Translations under genes and position numbers: made by a program
The notes under the pieces: model-generated
Database searches by the model: none
What the model was told of the DNA's origin: nothing
What the model saw: only the letters and a program-made list of their open reading frames with translations
Assembly: GCA_020226215.1 (NCBI GenBank)
Contig: CM035233.1
Location: 50,057,751-50,121,750 of the forward strand
DNA length: 64,000 bases
Origin: Sindora glabra
Taxonomy: Eukaryota; Streptophyta; Magnoliopsida; Fabales; Fabaceae
Direction: 5' to 3'
In this document: one piece after another, positions 61,481 through 64,000 of the stretch
Layout of the letters: each line of letters begins with the position of its first letter
How positions within the stretch are numbered: position 1 is the stretch's first letter

Positions 61481-62412
61481 AATAAAATAATTTACAAGAA
61501 GATAAATCATCTTTAGGTGAAAGAGATAATTAGAAATACTAATATATTCATATATTATAAATTTAATTAGCAAAATATTTATACTTATTTTATTTAATAA
61601 TAAAAATTTTCAAAATTAGGTCCTATCATTTTTAATAAGAATTTTTCATATTAAAAATTATAGTATCTTAATTTATTTTTTTATTATTTTTAATTCTATT
61701 AAACAATAACAATAATAATTTTTAAGTGGTAATAAAATATAATTATATTTTATAATAATAAGAGTAATCATAATAATAATAATAATAACATATACTAATA
61801 ATTATAGAAAGAAATTTTAATCTAAAATTTAAATTTTCTTACTACTAATTAATTACCTAACATTTTCAATACGTAATTTTAGTTACAAATCTTCTTATAC
61901 CTCAAATTTAAACTTAACTTATTTAAATTAAATGCATTTTTTATAAATAATGTTTTACAAGTAATCAAATTATTTTTAATCAATATTTCTTAAAAGTGAC
62001 AAGATTTTAATTTAAAATTTTAGTATATTGAAAAGTTATCAATATATCTTAAAAAATTAAAATCAAAACTAAATGAATATTTAAAAAATTTCTTTCTTTT
62101 TTAAAAAAACTCATATTTAATCTCTTTAAATTTTAAAAAAATATATAAATTTTATTTCAATTGTCTCAATTTTTTTTCTAATTTCATCCTTTTAATAAAA
62201 TTTTAAGTAACAATAATAGACTTTAATTAATTAATAATATAAAATTAATAATAAACAAACAATTAATATGATAATAATAATAATAGAATATAATAAATTG
62301 TAAAATCTTTCTGAACTTATCTAATAAATATCAACTTAAAACTAATCCAAAGTACAATTTTTATCTATTGAATAAACTTGATAAATTAAATTAACCCATT
62401 TTTACAAATCTA

Positions 62413-62860
62413 CGTACAAGCTTTCCAGGTGTGTCATTTTCGCTATAAAATCGATGAGCACCAGGTAATTGACCTCCTTCGTCGGATTGTACCTGATGCC
62501 TTATTCAGTTAGCTCAAATCGACCAACAAACTGACCAACCTCCCTGCAAGGTTAGGTTCAATTATTTGCTAGAGGGGTTAATCTGTTTAGACAATTTCAT
62601 TGGTTTTGAAAGTATGGCCCCAATCACTTAGAGGATATGACTAGGGTGTACGCCAACTTTCCAACCTTCTCGTGTTTCATACCAGCAACCCGCAATACCC
62701 TACTCTCATATTTGGGTTTAACCGATCTTCTAGTCGCTCAAGCCTAGCTCATACAACATAATAAGGCAATTAAATATCCCCTTCTATTACTCATTTGTCC
62801 TATGAGCTTACCTTATGGAACCAAAATTTGAATCAAGTTATAGCCCCCTCGAATTGGCTT
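62413..62860 (-). pseudogene. Ty3/gypsy pol block 1: RT end and RNase H start
   Basis: On the minus strand, KVSS and LPYYVV are followed by KVGKLAYTLVISSK, LGPYFQNQ, CREVGQFVGRFELTE and GIRYNPTKEVNYLVLIDFIA. This is the RT-RNase H linker of gypsy elements (YxIEKLAxALVxSSRKLRPYFQ ... ADFIAE). The upstream RT is not recognised within the window. Block 2 (57617-57910) continues it across the hAT insertion. Confidence 0.85.
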
Positions 62861-63468
62861 AAATCATTTCTAACCCTAAAATGAAATATCAACCAACCAG
62901 CTTCACCCGCAAAAGTTACAATCAATGTTCAAGAAAAAGGACGACCCAAACAAAGACAGTCCCTAACTACATCATAGTTCATCTGATTCTGCTTTCTAGG
63001 GAAATTCTATGGTATTCATATGGGTTTCAAACCCATACTCATATGGCAAAACGAGTCATTGGATGAGATTACCAACATGTCTAGTTTAGTCATTGAACCA
63101 GCTAAACTGTCCAGTTCAACTCAGTTTTTAAAACACTAGTTACAATGGAAACAATATCAAGGGCCAGGCCTTCTAGATATCATTTTTTAGTTGCCTCCTA
63201 AGTAAACAGATCCCCTTAGTTGCGGAAGCTAAAGATTTTTAGCTCTTAAAGAGTAGCCTGTGAAGTAACTGAGCCCACTGTCGACCTTCCAATGAACCAA
63301 AATTTGAAGAGGAAAAAATTGTAAACAAAATAACTGAATCTGTATCATTAGTTGAAAAAAGGGAGAAATCCCTGTTTTTTCCTGATCAGACTTCCACTTA
63401 AAAAGAAAATGATTTTAGCTATGCTTCAAACCAATTATCATTGTCTTACTACGTACTACTCTCACATG

Positions 63469-63499
<31 letters not shown>

Positions 63500-63791
63500 T
63501 TTTTTTTGGGGGGGGGGGGGGTTGTGACAAATGCATTTTGATGATGTGTGTATAACTTCCTTCAGACAACAAATAATTTACAAAAACAGGAAAGCTGTTC
63601 TCAAATTTACATCCGTGTTCGCTTCCTCCCAAAACCCAACTAAAACAAGGACAACATTCAGTTATTAGAGCTAATAATAAAATTAGAGAGACAGAAGAGG
63701 GGACTAAGTGCTCCCGAACTTCACTACAGATTTTGGATATTATCTGATCAATAAAGTCTTCACTACACTTAAAATTACTAGTATAAGAGTG
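62861..63791. other. Unassigned DNA and probable 3' flank of the edge gene
   Basis: No domain recognised. The right part (about 63540-63791) should include the 3' UTR of the minus-strand exon that ends at 63792. Confidence 0.4.
63465..63521 (+). repeat. TG repeat, T25 and G14 homopolymer tract
   Basis: A (TG)n run leads into 25 consecutive T and then 14 consecutive G. Long runs of this kind are also common places for sequencing error. Confidence 0.9.
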
Positions 63792-64000
63792 TCAGTTCAA
63801 ACCTTGAGATGATGACCTAGCTGATGATGACTCTCCCAGAGAGACGGAAGCTAGAGAGGAAGCCCAAACCCGAGCACTCCTTGCCCTTTCGTGAAAGCTT
63901 CTAGCCTTGCTAAGTCTTAGCTTGGCCCAAATCCTCCCCACATCAACATCATGAAGAATGCGTCCCATTATGACTTGGCTTGTCTCACCACATATTTTCA
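63792..64000 (-). CDS. Last coding exon of an unrecognised gene (partial)
   Basis: Open from the window edge to a TGA at 63792, at least 68 codons. The protein is rich in Arg and Ser: GRILHDVDVGRIWAKLRLSK, then ARSFHERARSARVWASSLAS and a Ser-rich end ESSSARSSSQGLN. Codon use and composition are more balanced than the surrounding DNA and no lesion is seen, so I treat it as a real C-terminal exon rather than a transposon relic. It continues to the right of the window or begins close to its edge. I do not recognise the family and assign no function. Confidence 0.55.
   Translation of the reverse strand, partial: KICGETSQVIMGRILHDVDVGRIWAKLRLSKARSFHERARSARVWASSLASVSLGESSSARSSSQGLN

Larger units (their letters stand above)
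57911..62412 (+). mobile_element. hAT transposon with decayed transposase, inserted in the gypsy RNase H
   Basis: 4.5 kb. Terminal inverted repeats taggggtgtcaaaataggtta (57911-57931) and, inverted, tagatttgtaaaaatgggtta (62412-62392) match at about 15 of 21 positions. The flanks cctaaaga and cgtacaag agree at four of eight, so the target-site duplication is not convincing. The surrounding gypsy reading order continues across it. Inside are subterminal repeats (58013-58430) and a hAT transposase pseudogene. The element at 21421-23075 is its deletion derivative. Confidence 0.85.

Noticed and set aside
63352..63555. 67-codon ORF ending in Phe and Gly runs
   Set aside because: The second half is the translation of the T25-G14 tract.

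Overview
This window is nuclear DNA from a land plant. It is AT-rich, carries decayed plant LTR retrotransposons, an L1-type LINE with an RNase H domain, a cluster of plastid-derived fragments, and one intact two-exon plant-specific gene. The element mix suggests a woody dicot or magnoliid, but I cannot name the species. Most of the window is transposon debris. I saw no prokaryotic system, CRISPR array or obviously new gene cluster; the interest lies in how the pieces are nested and derived from one another.

Layout. 1-955: AT-rich, with a short tandem repeat. 976-7075: a full-length but dead LINE between near-perfect 20-bp target-site duplications. 7096-10566: intergenic. 10567-12438 (minus): the intact gene, 289 aa in two exons, a membrane-anchored protein probably of the DUF6821 family. 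14400-17104: a plastid-DNA mosaic joining ndhD/psaC, two parts of ycf2, rpoB, petL and trnA-UGC in an order and orientation not found in plastids. 18660-18930: a GC-rich cluster of nested palindromes. 19000-24600: degenerate AT-rich repeats holding a 1.65-kb deletion derivative of a hAT transposon (21421-23075). 26742-29900 (minus): a decayed Ty3/gypsy pol. 30203-30728: a MULE-type MITE with a perfect 9-bp duplication. 31638-36332 (minus): a complete but dead copia element abutting an intronless pseudogene of a plastid tyrosine/tryptophan permease (36333-37514). 38576-42724: a gag-only LTR retrotransposon.

The last third is a nested stack. An old minus-strand Ty3/gypsy element survives in four blocks (48600-48987, 50440-51558, 57617-57910, 62413-62860). 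They are separated by an unclassified AT-rich insertion (48988-50395), a copia element (51559-57611, perfect CAAGG duplication) and a hAT transposon with a decayed transposase (57911-62412). The copia element itself contains a PIF/Harbinger-like insertion (52148-53774). The hAT and the deletion derivative at 21421-23075 belong to one family and lie in opposite orientations. At the right edge (63792-64000, minus) is the last coding exon of an unrecognised gene that continues outside the window.

Only the two-exon gene and the edge exon look functional. Many breaks in the transposons and plastid pieces are of the C-to-T/G-to-A kind (TGG to TAG or TGA, and LTR ends TG to CA), as expected from deamination of methylated, silenced DNA.
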